A stretch of 64,000 bases of DNA, from the NCBI GenBank assembly GCA_034665745.1, contig JAXDJJ010000035.1:31677-95676 (forward strand). The letters run 5' to 3'. The DNA is from JAXDJJ01 sp034665745 (lineage in GTDB: Bacteria > Actinomycetota > CADDZG01 > WHSQ01). The position numbers and the translations under genes were made by a program. This document shows positions 1 through 9,682 of the stretch, piece after piece. A model generated the notes under the pieces. It had not been told where the DNA came from and made no database searches. It saw only the letters and a program-made list of their open reading frames with translations. Every line of letters starts with the position of its first letter. Position 1 is the first letter of the stretch.

Positions 1-3000
1 TTGCGCTGCTCCGAGCTCGTGAGGGTCACTTCGGTGCCTCCGACCTCGCTCCTGAAGACTTACTTCAGCCGATCGTCGACACGCGCAGCTCGGACTCTGG
101 GATCCTCGACCAAGCTTTGGAGTTCCTCGTTCGGGGGGGCCGAGATCTGACGCACGCCGCTTCGATGCTCGTACCGCCGGCATGGGAAGAGGTGATGGGG
201 CTCGGCCAAGAGGTTAAAGACTTCTTCCACTATCACTCGTGCTTGCTCGAGCCGTGGGACGGGCCCGCGGGTCTCGTGTTCTCCGACGGCAAGCGGGTTG
301 CGGCAGCACTCGATCGCAATGGATTACGTCCACTGCGCGTCTCGATATGTGAAGACGGGCTAGTCGCGTGCTCATCAGAAGCAGGAGCGGTTCCGACGCG
401 GGGGCACGGGCGGGTACAGCGTCGCAAGATCGGCCCGGGCGGATCCTTCCTGGTCGATCCTCAGGCAGGCGGCGCACTCGACGACGCCCACATCAAGCAA
501 GGTTTGGCTAACCGACGTCCGTATGGAGACTGGGTTGCCGAGCATCTCGTCGAATCCTCAACCGGCGAGCCCACACCGGCGTTCCGCGACGACCTCTCGG
601 CTCGTCAGGTCGCGGCCGGGTACCAGAAGGAAGAGTTTACGGTCATCCTGCGTCCGATGGCGACCGATGGTCACGAACCAACGTCTTCCATGGGAGACGA
701 CACCGCCCAACCACCCCTGGCGGATCACGGTCGGCCAGTGTTCTCGTTCCTGAAACAACGTTTCGCTCAGGTCACGAACCCGCCGATAGATCACCTCCGC
801 GAAAGACACGTCATGTCGATCACGACCCGGATCGGAGCACGCGGCCCCCTCTTGCTCGAACGACCCGATTCCGCGGGCCTCCGCGAGTACAGATCGTTCC
901 TGCTGTTCCCGTCGGAGGTAGGACGCCTTGAAGCGAGCGGCACGGTCATCGACGCCACGTTCGACGTTCTCGAAGGTCCCGATGGCCTAGAGGACGCGTG
1001 CAACTCCACCGCCGCTGCGGCGCAAGCAGCGGTCGCATCGGGGGCCCAGGTGCTGATCGTCAGTGACCGGGCCTCGGGACCAGACCGAGCAGCGATCCCG
1101 TCCGCTCTTGCAGCTGGGGCCATCCACCACCGCCTCCTGAAGTCAGGACTTCGGTCGCAGACGAGCATCGTGGTCGACGCGGACGACCCCCGTGAGACCC
1201 ACCATGTTGCCTGTCTGCTGACGAACGGAGCAGATGCGGTCTGTCCGCGCCTCGCACTGGAGTCGATCGCCGAGCTCTCAGCGCGGGGTCGCCTCGGTGG
1301 TGACACCCCGAACGACAGTGCACAACGCAACTACTTCAGCGCGATCGAGGACGGTTTGCTGAAGGTGATGTCAAAGATGGGCATCTCGACGTTGGACTCC
1401 TACCGCGGAGCTCAGATCATCGAAGCTATGGGAGTCGGCCACGACGTCATCGACCTCTGTTTCCCCGGGGTCGAATCGATGCTCGGGGGTCTGTCGTTCG
1501 TCGAGCTCGGGGCGGATGTCCTTCTCCGTCACGCGGCCGCGTTCGAAGCAAAGCCCGTGCTAGCGAACACCGGATACATCAAGTTCAAGAAGGGCGGCGA
1601 GTACCACGCCTTCAACCCGAGCGTTCTAGATGGCTTGCACGAGACCGTTGGGCTCAAAGAGACAACCGACGAGATGAAGGCGGCGCACGAGCTCCAGAAA
1701 GCGGCCAAGGGCAGTCCCGACGCGTACGAGAGGTTCGCCGCGCTGGTCAACGAACGGCCGCCTGCCGAGCCGCGCGATCTGCTGGAGTTCGCTCCTACCG
1801 GAGTCCCCATCCCCCTCGATGAGGTCGAGGACGCAACCGCGATAGCGACCCGGTTCTCGACCGGCGCGATGTCGCACGGTGCTCTATCTGCAGAAGCCCA
1901 CGAAACCTTGTCGATCGCGTTGAACATGATCGGGGGTATGGCCAACACCGGCGAGGGCGGTGAAGCCCCTGAGCGTTACCGCGATTCGAGGAACTCCGGC
2001 ATCAAGCAGATCGCCTCGGGTCGTTTCGGTGTGACGCCCGAATACCTCGCCTTCGCGAAAGAGCTGCAGATCAAGATGGCGCAGGGTTCGAAGCCGGGTG
2101 AGGGAGGACAGATCCCCGGCGTGAAGGTGACCGAAGAGATCGCGCGCTTGCGGCACACGGTTCCCGGGGTCGCGTTGATCTCTCCCCCGCCACACCACGA
2201 CATCTACTCGATCGAAGATCTCGCGCAACTCATCTTTGACCTGAAACAAGCGAACAACCGGGCCGACGTATCCGTGAAGCTCGTTGCCTCGGAGGGTGTC
2301 GGCACGATCGCTGCCGGCGTGGTCAAGGGCCTCGCCGATGTCGTGCACATCTCGGGTGGAGACGGCGGGACCGGTGCCAGCCCGCTGTCCTCGATCAAGA
2401 ACGCAGGGATGCCCTGGGAGATCGGGCTTGCCGAGGCACAAGCTGCGTTGGTGCACAACGATCTTCGAGGGCGAGCGCGCGTGCGCGTCGACGGAGGCTT
2501 CAAGACCGGGCGAGACGTCGTGGTCGCTGCACTCCTCGGCGCCGACGAATTCTCCTTCGGTACCGCGGTCCTCGTTGCTGAGGGGTGCATCCTCGTGCGC
2601 ACCTGCCACCGCAACACGTGTCCTGTTGGGATCGCGAGCCAGGATCCTCTCCTGCGTGCGAAATTCGCAGGAACCCCCGAGATGGTGGCGCGCTACCTTC
2701 TCCTCGTCGCCGAAGAAGCGCGGTTGCTGTTGGCGTCCCTGGGCCTGCGATCTATCGCAGAAGCGGTGGGGCGTTCCGACCTGCTGCGAAAGAGGGTCAC
2801 GGGCGATACCCGCGCCGACTCGCTCGATATCGACGTCCTCAGGATCGATCCCGGAGATCACGAGCGGTCGTTCACCGGCTCGCTACCGATCCAGAAACCA
2901 AGGTCTTCCTTGGGTGATCGTCTGTATGACGACGCTATCGACGTTTTGCGCGAGGGCCGCGAAGCCGAGCTCGAGTACACCATCGTTACAGCAGATCGCA

Positions 3001-3701
3001 CCATCGGAGCTCGACTCGGGTGCGCAATCGGGTTCGAGCTCGGCGTCGCGAAACCGTCCGGCAAGGTGAAAGCTCGATTCGACGGTGAGGCCGGTCAATC
3101 ATTCGGAGCGTTCCTCGCCGACGGGATCGAGCTAACGCTGGTCGGTGAAGCCAACGACTACGTCTGTAAGGGGATGGGCGGGGGCCGCGTCGTCATCCGG
3201 CCGCCCGCGAACGATGCCGGTGACCCTTACCTCGTCGGCAACACCGTTCTCTACGGTGCGACCGGGGGGCAGCTCTACATCGCGGGTCGCGCCGGAGAAC
3301 GCTTCGCGGTGCGCAACTCGGGTGCCGTCGCGGTGGTCGAAGGAACCGGCGATCACACCTGTGAGTACATGACCGCGGGAGCCGTCGTCATCCTTGGACC
3401 GACCGGCCGCAACTTGGGGGCCGGGATGAGCGGTGGCGAGGCATATGTCTACGACCCGGACACAGAGTTGGACGCGAACCTCAATCACCAACTCGTTGGA
3501 ACCTATGCACCGACCGAGGGACAGCTCGAGTCGTTGCGAAGGATCATCGCCCGTCATCACGACGCGACCGATTCAGCTATCGCCGAAGCCATCCTCGATG
3601 ACTGGGAGACGACCTCCGCTCACTTCAAGAGGATCGCCCCGGTAGCAGAGGTTGCGCGCCTAGAAGCCCTCTTCGAAGGCACCGAGGTCTCCTGGGTCTA
3701 A
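1..3701 (+). CDS. gltB: Glutamate synthase large subunit (5' end cut by window edge)
   Basis: The frame is open from base 3, so the gene enters from the left. The visible 1232 residues lack the N-terminal part of the class II glutaminase domain with its catalytic Cys. In order they show the end of that domain, the central linking domain, the FMN-binding synthase domain (GGMANTGEGGEAPERY near residue 640), the 3Fe-4S cysteines (CHRNTCPVG near 865) and the C-terminal GXGXG beta-helix. The enzyme makes two glutamates from glutamine and 2-oxoglutarate. Full family length is about 1500 aa. No gltD follows: the next gene is convergent and its stop overlaps this stop by 4 nt. The first ATG or GTG inside the window is not the true start. 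Confidence 0.97.
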   Translation, partial: ALLRAREGHFGASDLAPEDLLQPIVDTRSSDSGILDQALEFLVRGGRDLTHAASMLVPPAWEEVMGLGQEVKDFFHYHSCLLEPWDGPAGLVFSDGKRVAAALDRNGLRPLRVSICEDGLVACSSEAGAVPTRGHGRVQRRKIGPGGSFLVDPQAGGALDDAHIKQGLANRRPYGDWVAEHLVESSTGEPTPAFRDDLSARQVAAGYQKEEFTVILRPMATDGHEPTSSMGDDTAQPPLADHGRPVFSFLKQRFAQVTNPPIDHLRERHVMSITTRIGARGPLLLERPDSAGLREYRSFLLFPSEVGRLEASGTVIDATFDVLEGPDGLEDACNSTAAAAQAAVASGAQVLIVSDRASGPDRAAIPSALAAGAIHHRLLKSGLRSQTSIVVDADDPRETHHVACLLTNGADAVCPRLALESIAELSARGRLGGDTPNDSAQRNYFSAIEDGLLKVMSKMGISTLDSYRGAQIIEAMGVGHDVIDLCFPGVESMLGGLSFVELGADVLLRHAAAFEAKPVLANTGYIKFKKGGEYHAFNPSVLDGLHETVGLKETTDEMKAAHELQKAAKGSPDAYERFAALVNERPPAEPRDLLEFAPTGVPIPLDEVEDATAIATRFSTGAMSHGALSAEAHETLSIALNMIGGMANTGEGGEAPERYRDSRNSGIKQIASGRFGVTPEYLAFAKELQIKMAQGSKPGEGGQIPGVKVTEEIARLRHTVPGVALISPPPHHDIYSIEDLAQLIFDLKQANNRADVSVKLVASEGVGTIAAGVVKGLADVVHISGGDGGTGASPLSSIKNAGMPWEIGLAEAQAALVHNDLRGRARVRVDGGFKTGRDVVVAALLGADEFSFGTAVLVAEGCILVRTCHRNTCPVGIASQDPLLRAKFAGTPEMVARYLLLVAEEARLLLASLGLRSIAEAVGRSDLLRKRVTGDTRADSLDIDVLRIDPGDHERSFTGSLPIQKPRSSLGDRLYDDAIDVLREGREAELEYTIVTADRTIGARLGCAIGFELGVAKPSGKVKARFDGEAGQSFGAFLADGIELTLVGEANDYVCKGMGGGRVVIRPPANDAGDPYLVGNTVLYGATGGQLYIAGRAGERFAVRNSGAVAVVEGTGDHTCEYMTAGAVVILGPTGRNLGAGMSGGEAYVYDPDTELDANLNHQLVGTYAPTEGQLESLRRIIARHHDATDSAIAEAILDDWETTSAHFKRIAPVAEVARLEALFEGTEVSWV

Positions 3702-4384
3702 GCGGTCAGCTCGCTGGCTCTTGTGAACACCGCGTCCATCATCGGCTTGGTGAGTTTGCCGGTAAAGGTGTTCTGTTGGCTCGGGTGGAAACTGCCGAGT
3801 AAGACATAGGGGCCAAGCTGCACCTCGGCGAGATGACCGAACCGGGGCTTCGGCTTGGGGATGGCCACCCCGTGGTCGGACAAGGTTCGAAGAGCGCCAT
3901 CCCACCCGAAGCTTCCCAAGGCGACGAGGACCTTCACCTCGGTGAGGAGAGCCAGCTCACGGACGAGGTACGGCAAGCACCGGTCTCGCTCGTCGACCGT
4001 CGGCTTGTTCGCAGGCGGGGCGCACTTCACGACCGCGGAGATGTACGCGTCGATCAATCGCAGTCCGTCATCGCGGTGCACCGAGGTTGGTTGGTTCGCC
4101 CATCCGGTGCGATACATCGAAGCGAACAACCAGTCCCCCGACCGATCGCCGGTGAATACCCGCCCCGTCCGGTTCCCACCATGGGCCGCAGGAGCGAGGC
4201 CCACGATCAGCATCCGGGCGTCGGGATCACCGAACCCCGGAACCGGCCTCCCCCAGTAGGTCTCGGTGGAGAACGACGCTCGCTTCTCGCGTGCCACCAG
4301 CTCGCGCCACTCGACCAGCCGAGGGCATGCACGGCACGAGATCACCTCCCCGTTGAGGAGGGCTAAAGCGGTCTCGTTTCCCAC
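3698..4384 (-). CDS. udgB: Family 5 uracil-DNA glycosylase (UdgB type)
   Basis: A 228-aa base-excision repair enzyme that removes uracil and other deaminated bases from DNA. Motif A is GLAPAAHGGNRTGRVFTGD, which lacks the acidic or Asn catalytic residue of families 1 and 4 and is typical of family 5. Motif B is HPSQQNTFTG near the C-terminus. Four cysteines (CRAC near residue 17, KCAPP near 120, RCL near 135) fit the 4Fe-4S cluster of families 4 and 5. I chose the GTG at 4384 over the longer GTG at 4435 because a good ribosome site (AGAGGTGAT) lies 9 nt upstream and homologues begin close to the first CxxC. Convergent with gltB. Confidence 0.9.
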   Translation of the reverse strand: MGNETALALLNGEVISCRACPRLVEWRELVAREKRASFSTETYWGRPVPGFGDPDARMLIVGLAPAAHGGNRTGRVFTGDRSGDWLFASMYRTGWANQPTSVHRDDGLRLIDAYISAVVKCAPPANKPTVDERDRCLPYLVRELALLTEVKVLVALGSFGWDGALRTLSDHGVAIPKPKPRFGHLAEVQLGPYVLLGSFHPSQQNTFTGKLTKPMMDAVFTRASELTA

Positions 4385-4484
4385 GGGGGCAGTATCACCT
4401 CTAGAAATCCGCCTCAAGCAGAAGGAATCGGACACTCTCCGCAGAAAGACAACCGCAGAGAGTCACTGATCGAGGAGGGTCGGC

Positions 4485-5363
4485 ATGAGGTTGCGCGTCA
4501 CGACTGGCATGTTGGGAGCGCTCCTGTTGGCCGGCTCGCTCTTGAGTGGAACTTCTAGCGCGCAGCTCCCGACGCTGCCGTCTCTCACCCCCGCTCTGCT
4601 CCTCGACATCGCCCGGGTTCCGGCACCTCCGGCAGGCATCGGCCTCCAGGTGCACGCGGACTTCCCGGCGGAGGCCCCGCTCCAGCTCGATGGCGTGAGC
4701 ATCTACTCGTTGACGGCCGACATCACCCCCGCCGGCACGATCCTTACGCGCCAGGTCCTGACCGGTGCCGACTTCGGCCCCTCGACTGGCCCCCGCGTCG
4801 CTGAGTGCGACGACCCAACCTTCATCCCCACCGGGGTCACGTGGAACGTCGACTCGATGCCGATCCTGTGGCGCTTCGACCGCCGGTCAACCCCTGCGGG
4901 ACTTAAAGCGGAAAAGACCCTGCTGACCGTCCGTAGCGCGCACCGCGTGTGGCCGCAGGCTCAGTCTGTTTGCGCCGACAGGGATCACTACAGCTTCGGT
5001 TACAACTACCTGGGTCACACGGCGAAGAACCCCAAGTACGACGAGACCAACATCGTCGACTTCGGTGATCTCGGTCAGGGTGCCCTCGCCGTCAACTCGA
5101 CCTGGTACACGAGCACCAACAAGATCGTCGAGGTCGACCTCCGGCTGAACAAAGTCGACTACAACTGGACGAACGTCGAGGGTCTGAAGATGTACCAGGT
5201 CAGGAACGTGGTCGCCCACGAGCTGGGTCACCAGATCGGACTAGACGACCTCGAGAGTCCTCACGACGATCTAACGATGTTCGGTCTGATCGGAAAAGGC
5301 GAGTTGAACAAGGTCACCCTCGGTCGTGGCGACCTGAAAGGTGCCAACACGCTCTCCCCCTGA
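4485..5363 (+). CDS. Secreted metzincin-like zinc metalloprotease
   Basis: A 292-aa exported protein. It has a clear signal peptide (MRLR, then a hydrophobic run ending at SSAQ near residue 26). The zinc motif HELGHQIGLDD begins near residue 245 and fits HExxHxxGxxD, where Asp replaces the third His as in snapalysin-type metzincins. A Met in DDLTMFG about 15 residues later could be the Met-turn. The region between signal peptide and motif is not recognised and may be a propeptide plus N-terminal lobe. A GAGGAGGG ribosome site precedes the ATG. The substrate is unknown. It stands alone between udgB and an ABC operon on the other strand. Confidence 0.72.
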   Translation: MRLRVTTGMLGALLLAGSLLSGTSSAQLPTLPSLTPALLLDIARVPAPPAGIGLQVHADFPAEAPLQLDGVSIYSLTADITPAGTILTRQVLTGADFGPSTGPRVAECDDPTFIPTGVTWNVDSMPILWRFDRRSTPAGLKAEKTLLTVRSAHRVWPQAQSVCADRDHYSFGYNYLGHTAKNPKYDETNIVDFGDLGQGALAVNSTWYTSTNKIVEVDLRLNKVDYNWTNVEGLKMYQVRNVVAHELGHQIGLDDLESPHDDLTMFGLIGKGELNKVTLGRGDLKGANTLSP

Positions 5364-5374
5364 GCGACCGTCCG

Positions 5375-6109
5375 CTAGAGGACGTGCGAGAGGAACGACT
5401 TCGTGCGCTCGTCGGACGGGTTGGCGAAGATCTCCTTTGGGGGGCCGTCCTCCAGGATGAGGCCCTCGTCGATGAACAACAAGCGGGAGCCGACCTCCCT
5501 AGCGAAACCCATCTCGTGGGTTACGACGACCATCGTCATCCCTTCCCCTGCGAGCTCCTTCATGGTGTCGAGGACCTCCTTGACGAGTTCGGGGTCCAGA
5601 GCCGAAGTCACCTCGTCGAACAACATCAGCTTCGGTCGCATCGCCAACGCTCTGGCGATCGCGACGCGCTGTTGCTGACCACCAGAAAGCTGGCCTGGAT
5701 ACGAATCGGCCTTGTGCTTGAGCCCGACGTGATCGAGTTGCTCGAGCGCACGGGTCTTGGCCTCATCTGAATCGACCTTGAGGACCTTCTCGAGAGCGAT
5801 CGTGATGTTTCCGAGTGCGGTCTTGTGCGGGAACAGGTTGTAGCCCTGAAACACGATCCCGATATTCGTGCGGACCTTGTTCAAGTCCGTCCTGATGTCC
5901 GTGACCTCGGTGTCCTCGAAGAACACTTTCCCTTCGGTTGGCTCCTCGAGGAGGTTGATGACTCGGAGCAATGTCGACTTCCCCGAACCGGAGGGACCGA
6001 TCACGACGACAACCTGACCACGCTCGACCTCGATATCGATCCCTCTCAAAACATGATTGTCGCCGAACCACTTATGGATCCCGACGAGACGAGCGACCGA
6101 CTGACTCAC
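5375..6109 (-). CDS. Polar amino-acid ABC transporter ATP-binding protein
   Basis: A 244-aa cytoplasmic ATPase of the GlnQ/HisP/ArtP group that drives amino-acid import. Walker A is GPSGSGKST near residue 37, the signature is [14 protein letters not shown] near 140, Walker B is [14 protein letters not shown], and the switch His lies in VVTHEMGF. Length is normal for the family. Its start overlaps the permease stop by 4 nt, so the two are translationally coupled. It is the last gene of the binding protein-permease-ATPase operon. The exact amino acid cannot be told from sequence. Confidence 0.95.
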   Translation of the reverse strand: MSQSVARLVGIHKWFGDNHVLRGIDIEVERGQVVVVIGPSGSGKSTLLRVINLLEEPTEGKVFFEDTEVTDIRTDLNKVRTNIGIVFQGYNLFPHKTALGNITIALEKVLKVDSDEAKTRALEQLDHVGLKHKADSYPGQLSGGQQQRVAIARALAMRPKLMLFDEVTSALDPELVKEVLDTMKELAGEGMTMVVVTHEMGFAREVGSRLLFIDEGLILEDGPPKEIFANPSDERTKSFLSHVL

Positions 6110-7179
6110 GCGCCCACCCCCACGAGACCACTCCGCAATCGCTTCTCGAGGACGTTGACCAAGCGGATCGCAGGCAAGCAGATAGCGAGATACCCAAGGG
6201 CTGTGTAGATGAGGAAAGTTGCGTTGAACGTGTTCCCGTATCCCTGGTTACCCCAGGACAGGAGATCGCGTTCGTTCGTTGCGAGGCCGAGGAACAACAC
6301 GAGCGACGTGTCCTTGACCAAGATGACGAACTCGTTCATCAGCGGCGGGATGACGCGACGTACCGCCTGCGGAACGATCGCGTAGCGCATCGCCTGCATG
6401 TAGGACATCCCGAGACCCCGAGCAGCCTCCAACTGGCTCTTCTCGATCGACTGGATACCGGCTCTAAAGACCTCGGCCGAGTAGGCGCCCATGTTCAAGC
6501 TCAATGCGATCACCGCAGCGGTATACGTCGAGATGTTGATGCCTAGACCGAGCGGGATACCAACACCGATGAACACGATCTGCCATAACAGCGGTGTGCC
6601 CCTGAAGAAGTTGATGTAGGTCCGAGCCGGCGCCCGCACAACGGCCCGAGCCGAGCTGGCGAAACCTGCGAGGGCAAGCCCGAGCACGATCCCGGCAAGT
6701 TCGCTCGTCAGAGCGAGGAAGACCGTGTTCCTCGCGGCGTGAAGGAATGCCGGGAACTGTTTCTGCACCGGTGCGAAGTCCAGGTAGTTGATCGCGAACT
6801 TGTGGACGTCACCGCTCGAGAACACCCACAGCAACACTCCGAGCACGATCGCTTGAGCTCCGAGCACTCCTCCGGCGATCGCTTGCTCGCGACTGACCTT
6901 CGTCGGCATCTTCTTCGCCGTCAGGAGCGCCCCCAGAACCGAGGCAACCCCGAGGACGACCGACCAGAGACATATGAACTTCGTTTCGTTGGACTTGAAT
7001 GCGCGCTCGACCGCTTCGACCGGAGTGAATCCGTTGAGGATGAGGATCAACGCTGTGCCGAGGATCACCAAGAGGATCGCGACCGCTCCCACTCCCAGGA
7101 CTGCGAGGGAGGTCGAGGTGCTCTCTTTCCTCACCCACGCCAAACCCCGGTCCGGCTTCACCGCCTGAGCTGTGGCCAC
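6106..7179 (-). CDS. Polar amino-acid ABC transporter permease with N-terminal extension
   Basis: An integral membrane permease of the HisM/GlnP family, 357 aa against the usual 215-250. The C-terminal 210 residues form the normal domain: [19 protein letters not shown] at its start and the EAA loop [20 protein letters not shown], which contacts the ATPase. The first 140 residues add about three extra membrane helices (near residues 25-50, 70-90 and 100-120). Long permeases of this kind exist in actinobacteria; in others the extra part is a fused binding protein, which is not the case here. It lies between the binding protein gene (71 nt upstream, with an intervening terminator) and the ATPase. 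Confidence 0.92.
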   Translation of the reverse strand: MATAQAVKPDRGLAWVRKESTSTSLAVLGVGAVAILLVILGTALILILNGFTPVEAVERAFKSNETKFICLWSVVLGVASVLGALLTAKKMPTKVSREQAIAGGVLGAQAIVLGVLLWVFSSGDVHKFAINYLDFAPVQKQFPAFLHAARNTVFLALTSELAGIVLGLALAGFASSARAVVRAPARTYINFFRGTPLLWQIVFIGVGIPLGLGINISTYTAAVIALSLNMGAYSAEVFRAGIQSIEKSQLEAARGLGMSYMQAMRYAIVPQAVRRVIPPLMNEFVILVKDTSLVLFLGLATNERDLLSWGNQGYGNTFNATFLIYTALGYLAICLPAIRLVNVLEKRLRSGLVGVGA

Positions 7180-7202
7180 CGCCTTACTCCTCCTCGAAGA
7201 AA

Positions 7203-7233
7203 AAGAGCCCGCCCCAAGAAGGAGCGGGCTCTT
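7203..7233 (-). terminator. Intercistronic hairpin terminator between binding protein and permease
   Basis: Perfect 10-bp inverted repeat (AAGAGCCCGC / GCGGGCTCTT) with an 11-nt loop, followed on the minus strand by TTTTTC. It sits after the binding-protein gene and before the permease gene. It probably acts as a partial terminator that makes the binding protein more abundant than the membrane parts. Confidence 0.75.
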
Positions 7234-7250
7234 ACGGCTAGATGAGGCTC

Positions 7251-8147
7251 CTACTCAGAAGCGTATTCCGGCAGCTCCTGGTCGGGGAAGTAGGTCTCGA
7301 AGATCTGCGCGTAGGTCCCGTCGGAGAAGATCTCCTCGAGCGCAGAGTTGATCGCATCGAGCAGAGCAGTGTTCTCCTTGTTGACGGCGAACGCGTACTG
7401 CTCACCCGTGTCAACCTGCTCCATGACCTGAAGCTCGTCCTTCCCTTCGATCGCGTCCAACGACACCGGAAGGTCGTTGAAGACAGCAACCACTTGCCCA
7501 GCCTGCAGGGCCTGGTACATGCTCGGCGCCTTCGGGAATTTGACCAGCTCGACGTTCGTCAGGTTCTCCTCCGCGTAGAACGCACCGGTGGTCGATGCCT
7601 GGACAGCGACGCGCGCTCCGTCTGGCAGTGAGTCGACGCCGGTGATGTCGGGATTAGCCGAGGTGTCGACGGTCAGAGACTGAAGCGAGTCGTAGACGGG
7701 GAGCGTGAAGTCGACGTGGGTGTTGCGGTCGGCCACGACCTCTGCCGCGGGAGAGCCCTCGGGAGAGTAAGCGGTCACCGCAGCGGCGATGACGTCGAAC
7801 TTCTGACCAGACTGGAGCTGAGTGAAGATCGTATCGAAGTTGACGCTGAGCCAATCGTTGTCGTCGCTTGCGAGGCCTAGCTTGTCCGCAACCGCGCGCA
7901 TCAGATCGACGTCGAAGCCGGTAAGGGCACCGGAGTCATCGTTAAATTCGAACGGCGGGTAAGGGATATCCGACCCGACCGTCAGGTGTCCATCAGTGAC
8001 CAAAGTGAAATCGCCACCGGTATCCGGAGCGCCGGAGTCTTCTGCCCCAGGGGTAGCGGCCGGCTCGTCACTCCCGCACGCCGCGAAGATCAGTGTGAAT
8101 ACAGATAGCAGGGCGATCAGTAACAGCAGCCCTCTGTTCTTACGCAT
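7251..8147 (-). CDS. Polar amino-acid ABC transporter substrate-binding lipoprotein
   Basis: A 298-aa exported lipoprotein of the SBP_bac_3 family. A short basic N-terminus, a hydrophobic run and the lipobox FAAC precede a Gly/Ala/Pro-rich linker. The binding domain opens with VGSDIPYPPFEFNDDSG and GFDVDLMRAVADKLGL, typical of GlnH/ArtJ-type receptors. I chose the ATG at 8147 because GGGAGGGAAGT lies directly upstream; the longer GTG start at 8168 falls inside livF. First gene of its three-gene operon, 10 nt after livF, so it is probably also reached by transcription of the Liv operon. Confidence 0.94.
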   Translation of the reverse strand: MRKNRGLLLLIALLSVFTLIFAACGSDEPAATPGAEDSGAPDTGGDFTLVTDGHLTVGSDIPYPPFEFNDDSGALTGFDVDLMRAVADKLGLASDDNDWLSVNFDTIFTQLQSGQKFDVIAAAVTAYSPEGSPAAEVVADRNTHVDFTLPVYDSLQSLTVDTSANPDITGVDSLPDGARVAVQASTTGAFYAEENLTNVELVKFPKAPSMYQALQAGQVVAVFNDLPVSLDAIEGKDELQVMEQVDTGEQYAFAVNKENTALLDAINSALEEIFSDGTYAQIFETYFPDQELPEYASE

Positions 8148-8157
8148 ACTTCCCTCC

Positions 8158-8880
8158 CTATTCCTCACCGAGGTACGCCTTGCGCACCTGGTCGTTGCCC
8201 AAGAGTTTCTTGGCGTCGTCTTCGAGGACGATCTCGCCGGTTTCGATCACGTATCCACGACTCGCCGCCTGGAGAGCCATAGCTGCGTTCTGTTCGATCA
8301 ACAGCACGGGGATCCCCTGCGAGTTGACCTCTTCGATCACCTGGAACACACGCTCGACAACCTGAGGAGCAAGACCCATCGAAGGCTCGTCGAGCATGAG
8401 TAGTTTCGGCTTTGCCATTAGGGCGCGACCGATCGCGAGCATCTGCTGCTCACCACCGGACAGCGTGCCGCCGGCCTGCTTCAAGCGCTCTTTCAGGACC
8501 GGGAAAAGGCTGTAGATGTGATCCAGCTCGTCGTTCAGTTCCGCCTTCGTTGCGGAATCGCGTTGGAAAGCCCCCATCGTGAGGTTCTCGCGCACACTCA
8601 TGTTCGGAAAGATGTGACGGCCCTCGGGCACCTGGATGATGCCTTTCTGGACGACGTCGTGGCTCTTCAGGTGCGTGATGTCTTCACCCTGGAACTTGAT
8701 CGAACCGTGCGAGGGGCCGTGGACCATCGAGATGGCACGCAGTGTCGTCGTCTTGCCGGCTCCATTACCGCCGATCAAGGTGACGATCTCGCCTTCGTTG
8801 ACCGTCAGGTTGATGCCTCTGACCGCTTCGATGACGCCATAGCGCACCTTGACATCGGTGAGCTCGAGCAGAGCTGCCAT
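8158..8880 (-). CDS. livF: Branched-chain amino-acid ABC transporter ATP-binding protein
   Basis: A 240-aa ATPase of the LivF group. Walker A is GGNGAGKTT, the signature LSGGEQQMLAIGRALM, Walker B LLMLDEPSMGLAP, and IIQVPEGRHIFPNMSVREN is the family hallmark after the Q-loop. It pairs with LivG to power the LivH-LivM channel. The start is the ATG at 8880 (MAALLEL), preceded by GGAAGGGG, not the longer upstream start that lies inside livG. It is the last gene of the Liv set and lies 10 nt upstream of the polar amino-acid operon. Confidence 0.96.
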   Translation of the reverse strand: MAALLELTDVKVRYGVIEAVRGINLTVNEGEIVTLIGGNGAGKTTTLRAISMVHGPSHGSIKFQGEDITHLKSHDVVQKGIIQVPEGRHIFPNMSVRENLTMGAFQRDSATKAELNDELDHIYSLFPVLKERLKQAGGTLSGGEQQMLAIGRALMAKPKLLMLDEPSMGLAPQVVERVFQVIEEVNSQGIPVLLIEQNAAMALQAASRGYVIETGEIVLEDDAKKLLGNDQVRKAYLGEE

Positions 8881-8884
8881 GTGC

Positions 8885-9682
8885 TTAAGCCCCTTCCGTC
8901 TTCGCTCCGGCGTTGCCGCCGGCACCGGCGCCGAGATAAGCCTCTACGACCCTCGGGTCCTTCTGCACATCCTCGGGTTGGCCGTAAGCGATGAGCTCGC
9001 CGTGGTCGAGGACCGCGACGCGGTCAGAGAGCCCCATGACCACCTTCATGTCGTGCTCGATCAAGAGAACGGTGATCCCCCCGTCTCGGATCTTGCGAAC
9101 GAGATCCCGCAACGAGTTCTTTTCAGCCGGGTTCATGCCGGCTGCGGGCTCGTCTAGGAGAAGGAGCTTCGGGGCGGTTCCCAGAGCCCGTGCGATCTCG
9201 AGACGCCGCTGGTCACCGTACGAGAGGTTCTTGCCGAGATCGTTCGCGAAACGCTTGATCCCGCAGTAGTCGAGGAGTTCCAGGGCCTTAGCTTCCCCGT
9301 CCACTTCCTCCTGCTTGAAGCGACGAGAGCGGAACAGTGCACCCGGCACGCTCGTCTTGTGCCGGGCATCTGCACCGACGAGGACGTTTTCCATAGCAGT
9401 CATGTTCGGGAACAGGCGGATCTGCTGGAACGTGCGGCAGATACCGATGTCCACGATCTGGTCGGGGCGCTTCCCGGTGATGGAACTACCCATGAAGGAA
9501 ACGGAACCCCCGGTCGGTTCGTAGACGCCGGTGACGCAGTTGAACAACGTGGTCTTGCCGGCCCCGTTCGGACCGATCAGACCGAAGATCTCGCCCTCGT
9601 TGATCTCGATATTGACGTCCGAGAGAGCGCGGAGGCCTCCGAACTGCATGGTGACAGCGTCGATCTTGATGATGGCGGCCAT
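8885..9682 (-). CDS. livG: Branched-chain amino-acid ABC transporter ATP-binding protein
   Basis: A 265-aa ATPase of the LivG group. It has Walker [10 protein letters not shown], the LivG hallmark [20 protein letters not shown], signature [15 protein letters not shown], and Walker [16 protein letters not shown]. The C-terminus ends in a short Gly/Ala tail. Its start touches the livM stop (shared base 9682) and livF follows after 4 nt, so translation is tightly coupled. Confidence 0.96.
   Translation of the reverse strand: MAAIIKIDAVTMQFGGLRALSDVNIEINEGEIFGLIGPNGAGKTTLFNCVTGVYEPTGGSVSFMGSSITGKRPDQIVDIGICRTFQQIRLFPNMTAMENVLVGADARHKTSVPGALFRSRRFKQEEVDGEAKALELLDYCGIKRFANDLGKNLSYGDQRRLEIARALGTAPKLLLLDEPAAGMNPAEKNSLRDLVRKIRDGGITVLLIEHDMKVVMGLSDRVAVLDHGELIAYGQPEDVQKDPRVVEAYLGAGAGGNAGAKTEGA

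Noticed and set aside
4434..4463. Inverted repeat ACTCTC-N18-GAGAGT between udgB and the protease gene
   Set aside because: Short arms and a long spacer; expected by chance in a gap of this size.
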